A DNA stretch of 64,000 bases from contig CP142456.1 in NCBI GenBank assembly GCA_038049695.1, positions 20,556,501 through 20,620,500 of the forward strand, in the 5' to 3' direction. This document shows, one piece after another, positions 37,219 to 47,139 of the stretch; position 1 is the first letter of the stretch, and each line of letters begins with the position of its first letter. Source of the DNA: Cinnamomum chago (Eukaryota > Streptophyta > Magnoliopsida > Laurales > Lauraceae). The notes beneath the pieces were generated by a model that was given only the letters and a program-made list of their open reading frames with translations, was not told where the DNA came from and searched no databases. Both the position numbers and the translations under genes were made by a program.

Positions 37219-39445
37219 ATGGGGATTTTCACCCATTGGATAGATTCCCAGGCCGGCCTGGCGAATCTTAGGAGAGACTACATGATCCCGGCCGATGTTC
37301 AGATCATGGCCGCTGACCCTTCTATTTACGCTTTCCGCAGCGGCTGGATGCCGTTCCCTCTGATAGCCGTGATCGAGGGCGGGGTCAGATTCCCCGTGGC
37401 CCCCCTTCTTAGGTCTTGCTTAGAGACCTGGAACCTTAGCCCCTGCCAGCTGATGCCCAATGGGTATAAAATCATCATGGGCGTCGCCGAGCTGAATAAG
37501 ATTCTAGACATCAGCCTCGGCGTCCATGATATAGAGGATATATATGACCTCTGCAAGTCTAGGGAGGGGGTCACCTATTATCTTCGCGTCAAGGCGAGGT
37601 GCCAACCCCTCGTCACGGCGCTAGAGGACTCCAATAAATACGCCGGAGATGACCGCCTGCTCGTCTCGGGAAACTGGGAGTTCGGCGAGACCGAGACCGA
37701 AGTTACTAGGAGGGTCCGAGTCCCTCGACGTTTCGGGACTCCACCGAGTAAAGACCTAACCCCCTGGGTTTCGGATTTTTTCTTCTGTCTGATTTCTGCT
37801 ACCCGATTCTAACTCTTGGACATTTTTCGCAGGTCTTTCTGAGCGCAAACGCGAGGCCCAACTAAGAGGTTGGAGAAGACACTCACCTTGGCTGAGCAAG
37901 GTGTACTGCTACCACGGCCACCACACCAGGGCAGCCTACTCTCTTTTGAAGTACGAGCCGAGATACGTGTCTTATACACGGAAATCCGGCAACTCGGAGA
38001 GATTCGCTCCCGATCCAGTAGAAACCAGCGGGACCGTCACGGTTGCGGAAGCGTCCGCAACGTTGGCCGTGGTCACGGGCATCCCGCTAAGGGAAATTGA
38101 AGAATATACCTCCGGAGCCGAAGTTGACTCTCCGACAAGGGAAGTTGAGAACTACACTTCCGGAGCCGAAGCCGAAGTGGACAATATGGAGAGGCGTAGG
38201 CCCGCGTTTCAGCCGCGGAATCTGGCGGACGCCGTCGTCGGTAGCGGTAAACAGGCTGCCGCACCCCGCACTGCCCCGCCCTCTTTCGGGACCATCGTCC
38301 CTGCCAGAGTTGAGGCCCGACCTCCCCCAGACTCGGAAAGCGAGAGGCCGAGGAAAAAGGCGAAGGGGAAGGGGGTGGATCAGGAGGAGCGACCACGGCA
38401 ACGTTCGCCCCAAGCTGCGAGGGGGAGGGCAACGGACGTGGTGCCCACTCCGGCAGTTCCTCTGGTGGAGAGTCGCTCCGAGCCCCGGGAGGCAACGTCC
38501 TCGGGTGCCGAACCGGCTGAGTTCAGGCCGGACATGGAGCTGAGGAAGGGGAGGCCCCTAAATGCTGAGGACAGACTGGTGGGGAGCCCAGATGTCATTG
38601 CGGCGCTCAGCCGAGCCTGCGCACTCCCCAGGGACATGGAGCGGCACAGGTCGGAAGACTCCCCCCTGCTGATTATGAGGACCATACAGCACTCCCTCGC
38701 TGTAAGCGCCCGACTTTCCTGGTCACAGGTGTTTCTATCTTTTGATATTTCTTGTTTTCGTGCTGAGCTTCTTTTGTTTGCTCCGCTGCAGGCTGTCCAA
38801 AGGCTCCAGATAGTCGCGGACAGGATAGCGGAGGAGGACAGTCGGTTGGCTCGCCTGGCAAAGGAAAAGCAGAAAGCCGAATCCGAACTGCGAGCGGCCA
38901 AGGAGGAGCTGAAGGCGGAGGCGGCCAAGGCTGCGGAGCTCAAGGCTCAGTCAGATATGATGGCCAGCGACCTCTGCAAAGCAAGGTCAGAGGGCCTCGA
39001 ATGGCAAACGAAGCTCCAGGCAGAGGAGAAGAGTTCGGCGGGGCTCAAGGCCGAGCTGGAGCTGGAAAGGAAGGCGAAGGAGGAACTCCTTGCTTCGAAG
39101 GAGGAACTCCTTGCATCGAAAAAAGCTGAGGTCGATGCCGCCTTCCTGGAGGGGACTGAGGAAGCTGCGAAGATTTACGTTGATCAAATCACGGCACTCA
39201 GCCCGAAGCTGTACCGGCTCGGCTGCAAGGCCGTGTTGAAGAAGATGGGGGTTCCTGCAGATGATCCGATACATCAGAATCTCCCCGATCTCGGAGAGGA
39301 GCCCCTAGATGAGGCCCTGGCCGAGACCCCTGCCACTCCGGCCGAAGTCCCTTCCGAGCCAACGCCTGACCCTGTTGAAGAAGCTCCTCAGGCCGAGGCC
39401 GCCGTGGTCGTCATCGAGGACCTAGAAGCAGAGCCATCGACTTGA
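37219..39445 (+). CDS. Spliced antisense gene of the Tat element (Transposase_28-like, coiled-coil protein)
   Basis: It lies opposite to gag-pol. The frame from ATG 37219 ends inside a canonical GT-AG intron, 37748-37832 (85 bp). Joining to 37833 keeps the frame (a phase-1 split codon). A second GT-AG intron, 38702-38791 (90 bp, phase 0), is in frame but lacks coding character. The joined coding length is 2052 nt, 683 residues. The N-terminal third (MPFPLIAVIEGGVRFPVAPL, then LSPCQLMPNGYKIIMGV) resembles the 'putative gypsy type transposon' family (PF04195). The middle is low-complexity and basic (RPRKKAKGKG). The C-terminal third is a long Glu/Lys/Ala coiled coil ending in a conserved-looking PKLYRLGCKAVLKKMGVP. 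A TATA-like TTTATATTC lies near 36920. Extra antisense ORFs are known in Tat relatives such as maize Grande; their function is unknown. The frame and introns are well supported; the role is not. Confidence 0.72.
37748..37832 (+). other. Intron 1 of the antisense gene
   Basis: Donor GTAAAG, acceptor TTTTTCGCAG. T-rich, and contains a stop in the upstream frame. Removal joins an open frame on both sides. Confidence 0.75.
38702..38791 (+). other. Intron 2 of the antisense gene
   Basis: Donor GTAAGC, acceptor CTCCGCTGCAG. Much more T-rich than the GC-rich exons around it. Its length is a multiple of three, so retention would also keep the frame. Confidence 0.7.
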
Positions 39446-39729
39446 CTTCCTCTCTTTTCTTTTCTTTATAAAATGTAGTTTTTGTTTCAAATTGTCTCGA
39501 TGTAAATCAATGCTATCAATGAAAGACTCTCATATTTTTCTCCTGTGTGGTGTGGCTTTTACTTGCTCTCCTTTGTATGCTTTCCGTGAGTGTTGTGAAT
39601 CTGGGTGTGACTTCGGACTAGAGTAGACCGACCTGATCAGGGTCCTCTGAGAGTGCTGACCCTTTGGGAGCCTCATTTATTTCGGCGAAACCAGATCTCC
39701 GTGTTGGAGGACCGGTGCCGTTTCGGCTG

Positions 39730-40945
39730 GCCTAAGTGGCTGAGTGCCAACCGAAACCATAACACGTCCGGCTGCTCGTCTAGGTGGCTGGGTACCAGCC
39801 TTAGACATGGACTGTTTCGGAAACTCGTCTAGGTGGCTGAGTGCCGGCCTTAGATATCGGCCGTTTCGGCAACTCGTCTAGGTGGCTGAGTGCCGGCCTT
39901 AGATATCGGCCGTTTCGGCAACTCATCTAGGAGGCTGAGTGCCAACCTTAGATATGGGCCGTGACGGAAACTCGTCTGGGTGGCTGAGTGCCGACCTTAG
40001 ACATGGTCCGTTTCGGCAACTCATCTCGGTGGCTGAGTGCCAGCCTTAGATATCGACCGTTTCGGCAACTCATCTAGGAGGCTGAGTGCCAACCTTAGAA
40101 ATGGGCCGTGACGGAAACTCGTCTGGGTGGCTGAGTGCCCACCTTAGACATGGTCCGTTTCGGCGACTCATCTAGGTGGCTGAGTGCCAGCCTTAGATAT
40201 CGACCGTTTCGGCAACTCATCTAGGAGGCTGAGTGCCAACCTTAGATATGGGCCGTGACGGAAACTCGTCTGGGTGGCTGAGTGCCGACCTTAGACATGG
40301 TCCGTTTCGGTAACTCATCTAGGTGGCTGAGTGCCGGCCTTAGACGGTCTTCCGTTTCGGCAACTCATCTAGGAGGCTGAGTGCCAACCTTAGATATGGG
40401 CCGTGACGGAAACTCGTCTGGGTGGCTGAGTGCCCACCTTTGACATGGTCCGTTTCGGCAACTCATCTAGGTGGCTGAGTGCCAACCTTAGATATGGGCC
40501 GTGACGGAAACTCGTCTGGGTGGCTGAGTGCCCACCTTAGACATGGTCCGTTTCGGCGACTCATCTAGGTGGCTGAGTGCCGGCCTTAGATATCGGCCGT
40601 TTCGGCAACTCATCTAGGAGGCTGAGTGCCAACCTTAGATATGGGCCGTGACGGAAACTCGTCTGGGTGGCTGAGTGCCGACCTTAGACATGGTCCGTTT
40701 CGGCAACTCATCTAGGTGGCTGAGTGCCAGCCTTAGATATCGACCGTTTCGGCAACTCATCTAGGAGGCTGAGTGCCAACCTTAGATATGGGCCGTGACG
40801 GAAACTCGTCTGGGTGGCTGAGTGCCCACCTTAGACTTGGTCCGTTTCGGCAACTCATCTAGGTGGCTGAGTGCCAACCTTAGATATGGGCCGTGACGGA
40901 AACTCGTCTGGGTGGCTGAGTGCCGACCTTAGACGGTCTTCCAAC
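39730..40945. repeat. 49-bp tandem array (about 25 units) in the Tat element
   Basis: The unit contains GGTGGCTGAGTGCC, then CCTTAGATAT, then a CCGTTTCGGCAACTC spacer. Starts at 39832, 39881, 39930 and 39979 are exactly 49 bp apart. Several variants alternate (GGAGGCTGAGTGCCAACC with GGGCCGTGACGG), giving a higher-order pattern of two or three units. Confidence 0.9.
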
Positions 40946-41040
40946 TTTGCACCATTGTCACTGTCAGGACGCCAGATTGCTACAAATTGTGGAGAACTGT
41001 AGTTTTCATTGAATCCAGAAGCGTTGTACAAGTACAGAGA

Positions 41041-44000
41041 CTAAAAATAGAATTTTTTGAGGTGTGAGGCGTTCCATGGTCTCGGTAGCGGCCGTCCCTC
41101 CATGTCTTCGAGCCGATAAGCTGACCGCCCAGCAATGGAAGTGACTTTAAACGGGCCATGCCAATTTGGCGCCAGCTTTCCTTGATTCGGATCTTTGTCC
41201 CCTGGGAGAGTCTTCTTGAGAACCAGTTCTCCAACAGAGAACTTCCTCTCTCTGACGTTCTGGTTATAGCCCCTAGCCAGTTGTTGTTGATAGACGGCTA
41301 GCCGGACCGCAGCTGCTTCTCTTCTTTCGTCTGCCAAATCCAGTTCCCTGGCCAGGTTAGTCTCGTTCTGTCCCTGGTCAAAGAGTTCGGACCTCAGAGT
41401 GGGGAGGCCGATCTCCAAAGGGATGACTGCCTCCATGCCGTAGGCGAGCGAGAAGGGGGTAGCCGAAGTGGAACGTCTTGGAGTAGTTCTGTAAGCCCAT
41501 AGGACGCTCGGCAGTTCTTCCACCCATCTTCCCTTTGCCTGGTCCAGCCGTTTCTTGAGCCCATCGAGGATCACCTTGTTGGAGATCTCGGCCTGGCCGT
41601 TACTCTGTGGGTAGGCTGGAGTGGAGTAATGGTTTCGGATGCCGAGCTCCTGGCAGAAGGTCTTGAAGAGCTTGGAGTCAAACTGAGTTCCATTGTCCGA
41701 GACCAACGCTCTGGGAATGCCAAACCTTGTGATTACATTCTTCCACACAAAATTCTTGGAGTCTCGCTCGGTGATGGATGAAAGTGGCTCTGCTTCAATC
41801 CATTTGGTGAAGTAATCTGTCGCCACAATAAGCCATCTCTTGTTCCCTGGGGTTCGGTGGAGCGGTCCCACAATGTCGAGCCCCCACTGGGCGAACGGCC
41901 ACGGGCTAGAGAGCGGGCTGAGATCCTGCGCGGGCTGATGGAGAGAGTGTGAGAACTTCTGGCACTTCTCGCACTTCTTCGCATATACCTGTGCATCTTT
42001 CTGCATGTACGGCCACCAGTAACCCTGGCTGATGGCTCGATAGGCTAGAGATCTCCCTCCGATATGGCTTCCGCAGATTCCTTCGTGCGTCTCGAAAAGG
42101 AGGTCCTCAACCTTACTTGGATGCACGCACTGGAGGTACGGTCCCGAGAACGATTTCCTGTAGAGCTTGACCTCGGGAGATAGCCAAAACCGAGCTGCCT
42201 TGAGTCTGATCCGGTGGGCCTCGCCACTGTCCTCGGGAAGCCTGTCGTCCTTAAGGTAGGTGATGATGGGGTCCATCCAGCTCGGGCCGAGACCAAGGCA
42301 CAACACATCCCGAGGTGGACGTAGTTCAATGCTGGGTACAGCTAATGACCCGACTTCGATGCTTCTCTTTTTTCCTGCCTCAACAGCGCTGGCCAAGTTC
42401 GCAAGAGCATCTGCGTGAGAGTTAACTTCTCTGCCAATCTGCTTGACTTCGGCCGTGTGGAACTGAGAGAGCTGCTGCTTAGCCAGGGCCAAATACGCGG
42501 CCATCCGGTCGTCGCGAGCCTGATAGTCCCCAGTCAGCTGGTTTGTCACCAACTGTGAATCGCTGAAGAGCACCAGCTGTTGAGCTCCGAGGATATGGGC
42601 GCTATTCAGTCCGGCCAAAAGGGCTTCATACTCAGCCTCATTGTTTGACGCCTTGAAGTCTAAGGTCAGAGCCTGCTCGATGACCAGTCCTTCTGGCGAT
42701 TGGAGAACAACTCCTGCTCCGGCTCTTCTCGAGGTGGAAGATCCATCGACGAAGACTTTCCAAACTGGGGTCTCGGCTTGGCATGGTGATTGTTCAAAAC
42801 CCGTGGAAGTCCCATGCTCCTCACCCCCCAGTTCGGTGCCGAGCTGGGTTGGTGCCGAACTCGAATCAAATTCGGCAAGGAAATCTGCCAGCACCTGGGC
42901 TTTTATCGCTGTCCGTGGCTGATACTGAATCTCATACTGCCCGAGTTCGACAGCCCATCGGGAGATCCTTCCTGAAAAGTCAGCCTTTCTAAAAACAGAC
43001 TTGAGTGGGTGCTCCGTAACAACCACAATAGAATGGGTTTGAAAGTAGTGGGAGAGTTTTCGCGAGGCGCTAACCAGTGCCAAGGCGAGCTTCTCTAGAG
43101 GCAGATACCTGGTCTCGGCATCAATAAGGGTCTTGCTCGTATAATACACTGGTTTTTGAACCGTGTCCTCTTCTCGGATGAGGACTGAGCTGACCGCATG
43201 ATCCGAGACCGCCAAATATAAATACAGGGTTTCCCCGTGGGTCGGGGTTGATAACAATGGTGGTGAAGAAAGGTAAGCCTTAAGCTGCTGTAAGGCATGG
43301 TCACATTCTGGGGTCCATTGGAATTTAGAATTTTTTCTAAGAAGCTGAAAGAAAGGTCGGCACTTATCTGAAGATTTGCTGATAAAGCGATTCAGTGCCG
43401 CGGCCATCCCTGTAAGCTTCTGAACCTCCTTTGCCGAGGTGGGACTCTGCACCCTGAGGATAGCCGAGATCTGATCTGGGTCTGCCTCAATGCCTCTGCG
43501 TGTGACCAAGCTGCCCAAAAATTTGCCGGAGCCAACACCGAAGGCGCATTTCGAGGCGTTAAGCTTCAGCCGGAATGCCTTTAGAGTGGCGAAGACCTCG
43601 GCCAAGTCTGATAGATGATCCCGCGCCTGCTTGGACTTGACCACCATATCATCGATGTAGACCTCTACGGTTTTGCCGAGCTGATCGTGGAACATCTTGG
43701 TAACGAGCCTCTGGTAGGTGGCTCCTGCATTCTTCAGCCCAAACGGCATCACCTTATAGCAGTAGGTTCCCCTGGGCGTGATAAAAGCTGTTTTCTCTGC
43801 GTCTGGCCCAAACAGTGGGATCTGGTGATAGCCGCGATAGGCATCGAGGAAGCTCATTCTATCGTGCCCGGCCGTCGCGTCGATCAACTGGTCAATCTTT
43901 GGGAGGGGAAAGCTATCCTTGGGACAGGCCTTGTTGAGGTCGGTAAAGTCGACGCACACCCTCCACTTGCCAGTCTTCTTTCTGACGACCACCGGATTGG

Positions 44001-47000
44001 CTAACCAGGTCGGGTATTGAACCTCTCTGATGGCGCCGGCCTCAAGCAGCTTATCCACTTCCTCGACGACGGCTTCGGTCTGCGGGACCCCAGTCCTCCG
44101 TGCCTTCTGCATCACAGGTTTGTGGTTAGGGCCAACATTTAGTTTGTGACACATTACCTCGGGGTCGACGCCAGGCATCTCTTGAGGTGTCCAGGCGAAG
44201 GCATCTCTGTTCTGCATTAGGAACTGGGCCAGTTCAGACCTCTCCGGCTCCCCGAGTTGGCTGCCGAGCAGGAAGAACCGATCCGGGTCCTTCTGGTCGA
44301 TCCGGATTTCGGTCAATTCCTCCACGCTCTTCCTGCCTGGGTCTTGGCCGAGCTCATCCAGCCCCTGCTCCAGGTTCTTCTCCATTTCGGCCACATTGAC
44401 CTCCTTGGGCTCCTGCTCCCCGGGCACCACAGCGGTCAGGCACTGCTTAGCTGCCTGCTGATCTCCTTTGACCGTGATGATTTCAACGCGGCCACTCTTT
44501 CCTTCCCACGGAAATTTCAACCTCTGGTGGAGGGTGGAAGGGACTGCTTCCAGGCTATGGAGCCAAGACCTGCCCATTATAGCATTGTAGGGCGAGGGTG
44601 CGTCGATCACCATGAAGGTTGCCATGACAGATGCGCCACCGATCTCGATCTTGAATGTGACTTTCCCCTTAGGATAAACAGGTTTGGCGCTGAAGCCGAT
44701 AAGGGGAACTCGAGCCTCCTGCAGATCTTTCTCCGTCAGTCCCATCCTTCGAAAGCTGTCGAAATAAAGGACCTCGGACGAACTGCCGGGGTCCACAAGG
44801 ACTTTCTTCACAGTGCAATTCTTCACGCCCTGTTCAGAGCAGTCAAACTTCAGAGTGACGATCAGGGGGTCGTTGTGGGGGAGCTGCACCCCTTCCAGAT
44901 CTGCATCAGTGAACCTGATCTCGGGACGCTCCCTCCGAGCCCTTTTCTGTGCTGGGCCGAGCTCGGCGGCCATGACTTGCTTGCCGTGAGCGGCCTTCCT
45001 GGCTTCGGCACGAGCTTGGTTACTTCCCTTGGGCGGGGGTGCCAAATGTATAACGTCAATTATCTTCTCTGTCCCGTCGCTGTCGTGACCCCCCTCGTCT
45101 CGGCGCGGGGCCCGGGTGTCGGCCCTGGTTTCCTTCCTGACAAATTCGTGCAGGTGTCCATCCTGGACAAGCTTCTCCAAATGCGACCGCAGTATCCTGC
45201 AATCTTCGGTTTTGTGGCCGCCCTCCTTGTGATAGGAACAGAACTTCGTCTGATCTCGTCTAGAAGGGTCGCCTTGCATGGGCTCTGGCCAGCTGAAGTA
45301 CGGCCTGCTTTTGATCTTATACATGATTTTGTGGATTGGCATCTTGAAGACCGTGTTGATCCCCCGATGCGCGTCCTCGGATAGCCTGGGCCTTTTGCTC
45401 CTTGCCGAGGCGAACGTCTGAGTCCTTGCCGAGCTTGTAGGGACCCAACTCCTGTCTGAGTCACCTCTTCGTCGCTCGTCTCGCCGAGACTCATCCCTCA
45501 GAAACGGTCCTCCGTCCTTCTTGGGGGGCCTCTCACCTCGGTCTCGGTTTCTTTGCACGGTCCCATGGCTTTCCCGAGCACGGGCCTGGTCATCCTCTTG
45601 GGCGATGTACCGGTTGGCGATGGACATGAGCGCTGCTATGGAAGAGACCGGGTTCCTGGCCAGGTCCTTGCGAAGGTCGCTGTCTGGGAGCAAGGCATTC
45701 TGAAATGCGAAGACGGCAACTTCGTCCTTGGAGTTCTCGATCTGACTGTAGACCGCCCAGAACCGTTTGGCGAACTGGGTGACGTTTTCTCCTTGCTTCA
45801 TCTTCATGGCCATGATGTCTGCATCCGTCTTCGGAAGGACTCTGTAGGCCTGGAACTTATTCATAAAGGACTGCTGGAGTTGCTGCCAACTCGAGATGGA
45901 TCCCTCTGGGAGCGCACAGAACCACTTCAGGGGGAGGTCGCCTAAACTGGAGGAAAAGACTCGGCAGTTCAGATGGCCCTCGTCTCCCCAGACAGACATC
46001 CTCTGGGAGAAGTGTCTGAGATGCGTAGCTGGATCCGAGACCCCATCATAGGTGACGAATCTCGGTACGGTGAACTTCTTCGGTAAAGGGTACCTCCTGA
46101 TGTCTTGGGAGAAAGGAGAGGTGCCGAGATCAACGGGGTCGCAGCAAGCATTCTTTTGGTCTCGGCCGAAGCCGGCCACTTCTAGGTTGCGCTGGACCGT
46201 TTCCCTTATGTGCGCGTCCAGCCATTCCTGATTATGATACATACCCTCCGGAATGGTCTCGGACGCCCCCCTCGAGCAGCTATAGCTAGTGCTTGAGCCT
46301 TCATCTCGGGTCCGGTCGTCCCTTTTCCTGTTCAAGCGGTCCCTCAGGTCCTCTTTTGAGGAAGAGATGCGCGTGGCACGAGTAACTCCCCTCTCGTGTT
46401 GTGGCGATCGCTGCTGCTGCCGAGATCGCTGCTGCTGGGACTGCTCCCGACGAGGCCGCTGCTGCTGGGACTGCTCCCGACGAGGCCGCTGCTGCTGGGA
46501 CTGCTCCCGACGTGGCCGCTGCTGCTGGGACTGCTCCCGACGAGGCCGCTGCTGCTGGGACTGCTCCCGACGAGGCCGCTGCTGCTGGGACTGCTCCCGA
46601 CGTGGCCGCTGCTGCTGGGACTGCTTCCGAAGCCCCGCTGATCCCGTAGCTCTTTCCAGCTGCTGCTGGAGCCGGAGGATCAGAGCGTCTCTCTCCTTGA
46701 TGGCCTCATTCTGTGCCTTAATCTCCAGAACGGTGGAGTCCAAGTCGTCATCAGGGCTGTAGTCTTCATCCTCAGTATCCTCGACGTCCTCCACCCGGCC
46801 CTCAACATCCTCCGCCTGGCCCCGGGGGCGTGATCCATCGACCACTGGAGACTTATCCCGCTGGTCTCCCCCCGTCAGGAGACCTGTAGGCTGCTGGGTG
46901 TCTCCCTTCCCGGGAGCGGACTCCGAGCGGAGGTCACGCTCCTGAACGTTGATCCGGATGAGAGCACGTTCAGCATCATCCTCTGTGACTGGTTGTTTCC

Positions 47001-47079
47001 CAGCCCTCTGGTTGGCAGGGGGCGGCCTTGCATGCTCTGTCTTGGAGGTTTCTCCGCCCTTCGCAGTTCTCCTCGTCAT
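41041..47079 (-). CDS. Tat gag-pol polyprotein with dual RNase H
   Basis: A single uninterrupted frame of 2012 residues. Gag (about 1-700) has a retrotransposon gag core near 320-430 and a C/H motif CSYHKEGGHKTEDC near 613. A seven-fold decapeptide QSQQQRPRRE lies at about 150-220. The aspartic protease motif VDPGSS is near 763 (proline where many families have threonine). Reverse transcriptase lies at about 1030-1200 with YIDDMVV near 1141, then the gypsy RNase H. A second RNase H of archaeal type starts at WKVFVDGSS near 1438, diagnostic of Tat elements. Integrase has the zinc region ending CEKCQKF near 1695 and catalytic segments WGLDIVGPL, SDNGTQF and NGQAE at about 1730-1830. The start is 42 nt downstream of the primer site. 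It copies and inserts the element. No stop, frameshift or lost catalytic motif was seen. Confidence 0.93.
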   Translation of the reverse strand: MTRRTAKGGETSKTEHARPPPANQRAGKQPVTEDDAERALIRINVQERDLRSESAPGKGDTQQPTGLLTGGDQRDKSPVVDGSRPRGQAEDVEGRVEDVEDTEDEDYSPDDDLDSTVLEIKAQNEAIKERDALILRLQQQLERATGSAGLRKQSQQQRPRREQSQQQRPRREQSQQQRPRREQSQQQRPRREQSQQQRPRREQSQQQRPRREQSQQQRSRQQQRSPQHERGVTRATRISSSKEDLRDRLNRKRDDRTRDEGSSTSYSCSRGASETIPEGMYHNQEWLDAHIRETVQRNLEVAGFGRDQKNACCDPVDLGTSPFSQDIRRYPLPKKFTVPRFVTYDGVSDPATHLRHFSQRMSVWGDEGHLNCRVFSSSLGDLPLKWFCALPEGSISSWQQLQQSFMNKFQAYRVLPKTDADIMAMKMKQGENVTQFAKRFWAVYSQIENSKDEVAVFAFQNALLPDSDLRKDLARNPVSSIAALMSIANRYIAQEDDQARARESHGTVQRNRDRGERPPKKDGGPFLRDESRRDERRRGDSDRSWVPTSSARTQTFASARSKRPRLSEDAHRGINTVFKMPIHKIMYKIKSRPYFSWPEPMQGDPSRRDQTKFCSYHKEGGHKTEDCRILRSHLEKLVQDGHLHEFVRKETRADTRAPRRDEGGHDSDGTEKIIDVIHLAPPPKGSNQARAEARKAAHGKQVMAAELGPAQKRARRERPEIRFTDADLEGVQLPHNDPLIVTLKFDCSEQGVKNCTVKKVLVDPGSSSEVLYFDSFRRMGLTEKDLQEARVPLIGFSAKPVYPKGKVTFKIEIGGASVMATFMVIDAPSPYNAIMGRSWLHSLEAVPSTLHQRLKFPWEGKSGRVEIITVKGDQQAAKQCLTAVVPGEQEPKEVNVAEMEKNLEQGLDELGQDPGRKSVEELTEIRIDQKDPDRFFLLGSQLGEPERSELAQFLMQNRDAFAWTPQEMPGVDPEVMCHKLNVGPNHKPVMQKARRTGVPQTEAVVEEVDKLLEAGAIREVQYPTWLANPVVVRKKTGKWRVCVDFTDLNKACPKDSFPLPKIDQLIDATAGHDRMSFLDAYRGYHQIPLFGPDAEKTAFITPRGTYCYKVMPFGLKNAGATYQRLVTKMFHDQLGKTVEVYIDDMVVKSKQARDHLSDLAEVFATLKAFRLKLNASKCAFGVGSGKFLGSLVTRRGIEADPDQISAILRVQSPTSAKEVQKLTGMAAALNRFISKSSDKCRPFFQLLRKNSKFQWTPECDHALQQLKAYLSSPPLLSTPTHGETLYLYLAVSDHAVSSVLIREEDTVQKPVYYTSKTLIDAETRYLPLEKLALALVSASRKLSHYFQTHSIVVVTEHPLKSVFRKADFSGRISRWAVELGQYEIQYQPRTAIKAQVLADFLAEFDSSSAPTQLGTELGGEEHGTSTGFEQSPCQAETPVWKVFVDGSSTSRRAGAGVVLQSPEGLVIEQALTLDFKASNNEAEYEALLAGLNSAHILGAQQLVLFSDSQLVTNQLTGDYQARDDRMAAYLALAKQQLSQFHTAEVKQIGREVNSHADALANLASAVEAGKKRSIEVGSLAVPSIELRPPRDVLCLGLGPSWMDPIITYLKDDRLPEDSGEAHRIRLKAARFWLSPEVKLYRKSFSGPYLQCVHPSKVEDLLFETHEGICGSHIGGRSLAYRAISQGYWWPYMQKDAQVYAKKCEKCQKFSHSLHQPAQDLSPLSSPWPFAQWGLDIVGPLHRTPGNKRWLIVATDYFTKWIEAEPLSSITERDSKNFVWKNVITRFGIPRALVSDNGTQFDSKLFKTFCQELGIRNHYSTPAYPQSNGQAEISNKVILDGLKKRLDQAKGRWVEELPSVLWAYRTTPRRSTSATPFSLAYGMEAVIPLEIGLPTLRSELFDQGQNETNLARELDLADERREAAAVRLAVYQQQLARGYNQNVRERKFSVGELVLKKTLPGDKDPNQGKLAPNWHGPFKVTSIAGRSAYRLEDMEGRPLPRPWNASHLKKFYF
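46421..46630 (-). repeat. 30-bp coding repeat in gag (7 units)
   Basis: Seven near-identical 30-bp units encode the decapeptide QSQQQRPRRE. Plus-strand frames through them are shadows. Confidence 0.9.
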
Positions 47080-47120
47080 GGTGTTTAGGAATAGGAATAG
47101 GAAAGATTATAGAAATCGTT

Positions 47121-47137
47121 CCCCACAGACGGCGCCA
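47121..47137 (-). promoter_or_regulatory. Primer binding site of the Tat element
   Basis: The minus strand reads TGGCGCCGTCTGTGGGG, two bases after the 5' LTR. The first nine bases are complementary to the 3' end of plant tRNA-Asp, as in Tat and Athila elements. Confidence 0.8.
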
Positions 47138-47139
47138 AT

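Noticed and set aside
39730..40945. CRISPR-like regular repeat pattern
   Set aside because: No unique spacers; it is a contiguous 49-bp tandem array in a plant retrotransposon.
44257..45384. Plus-strand 375-codon open frame
   Set aside because: Antisense shadow of the intact gag-pol frame; no recognised domain.
46289..46762. Plus-strand Cys/Trp/Arg- and Ala-rich frames
   Set aside because: Reverse-strand reading of the gag decapeptide repeat.
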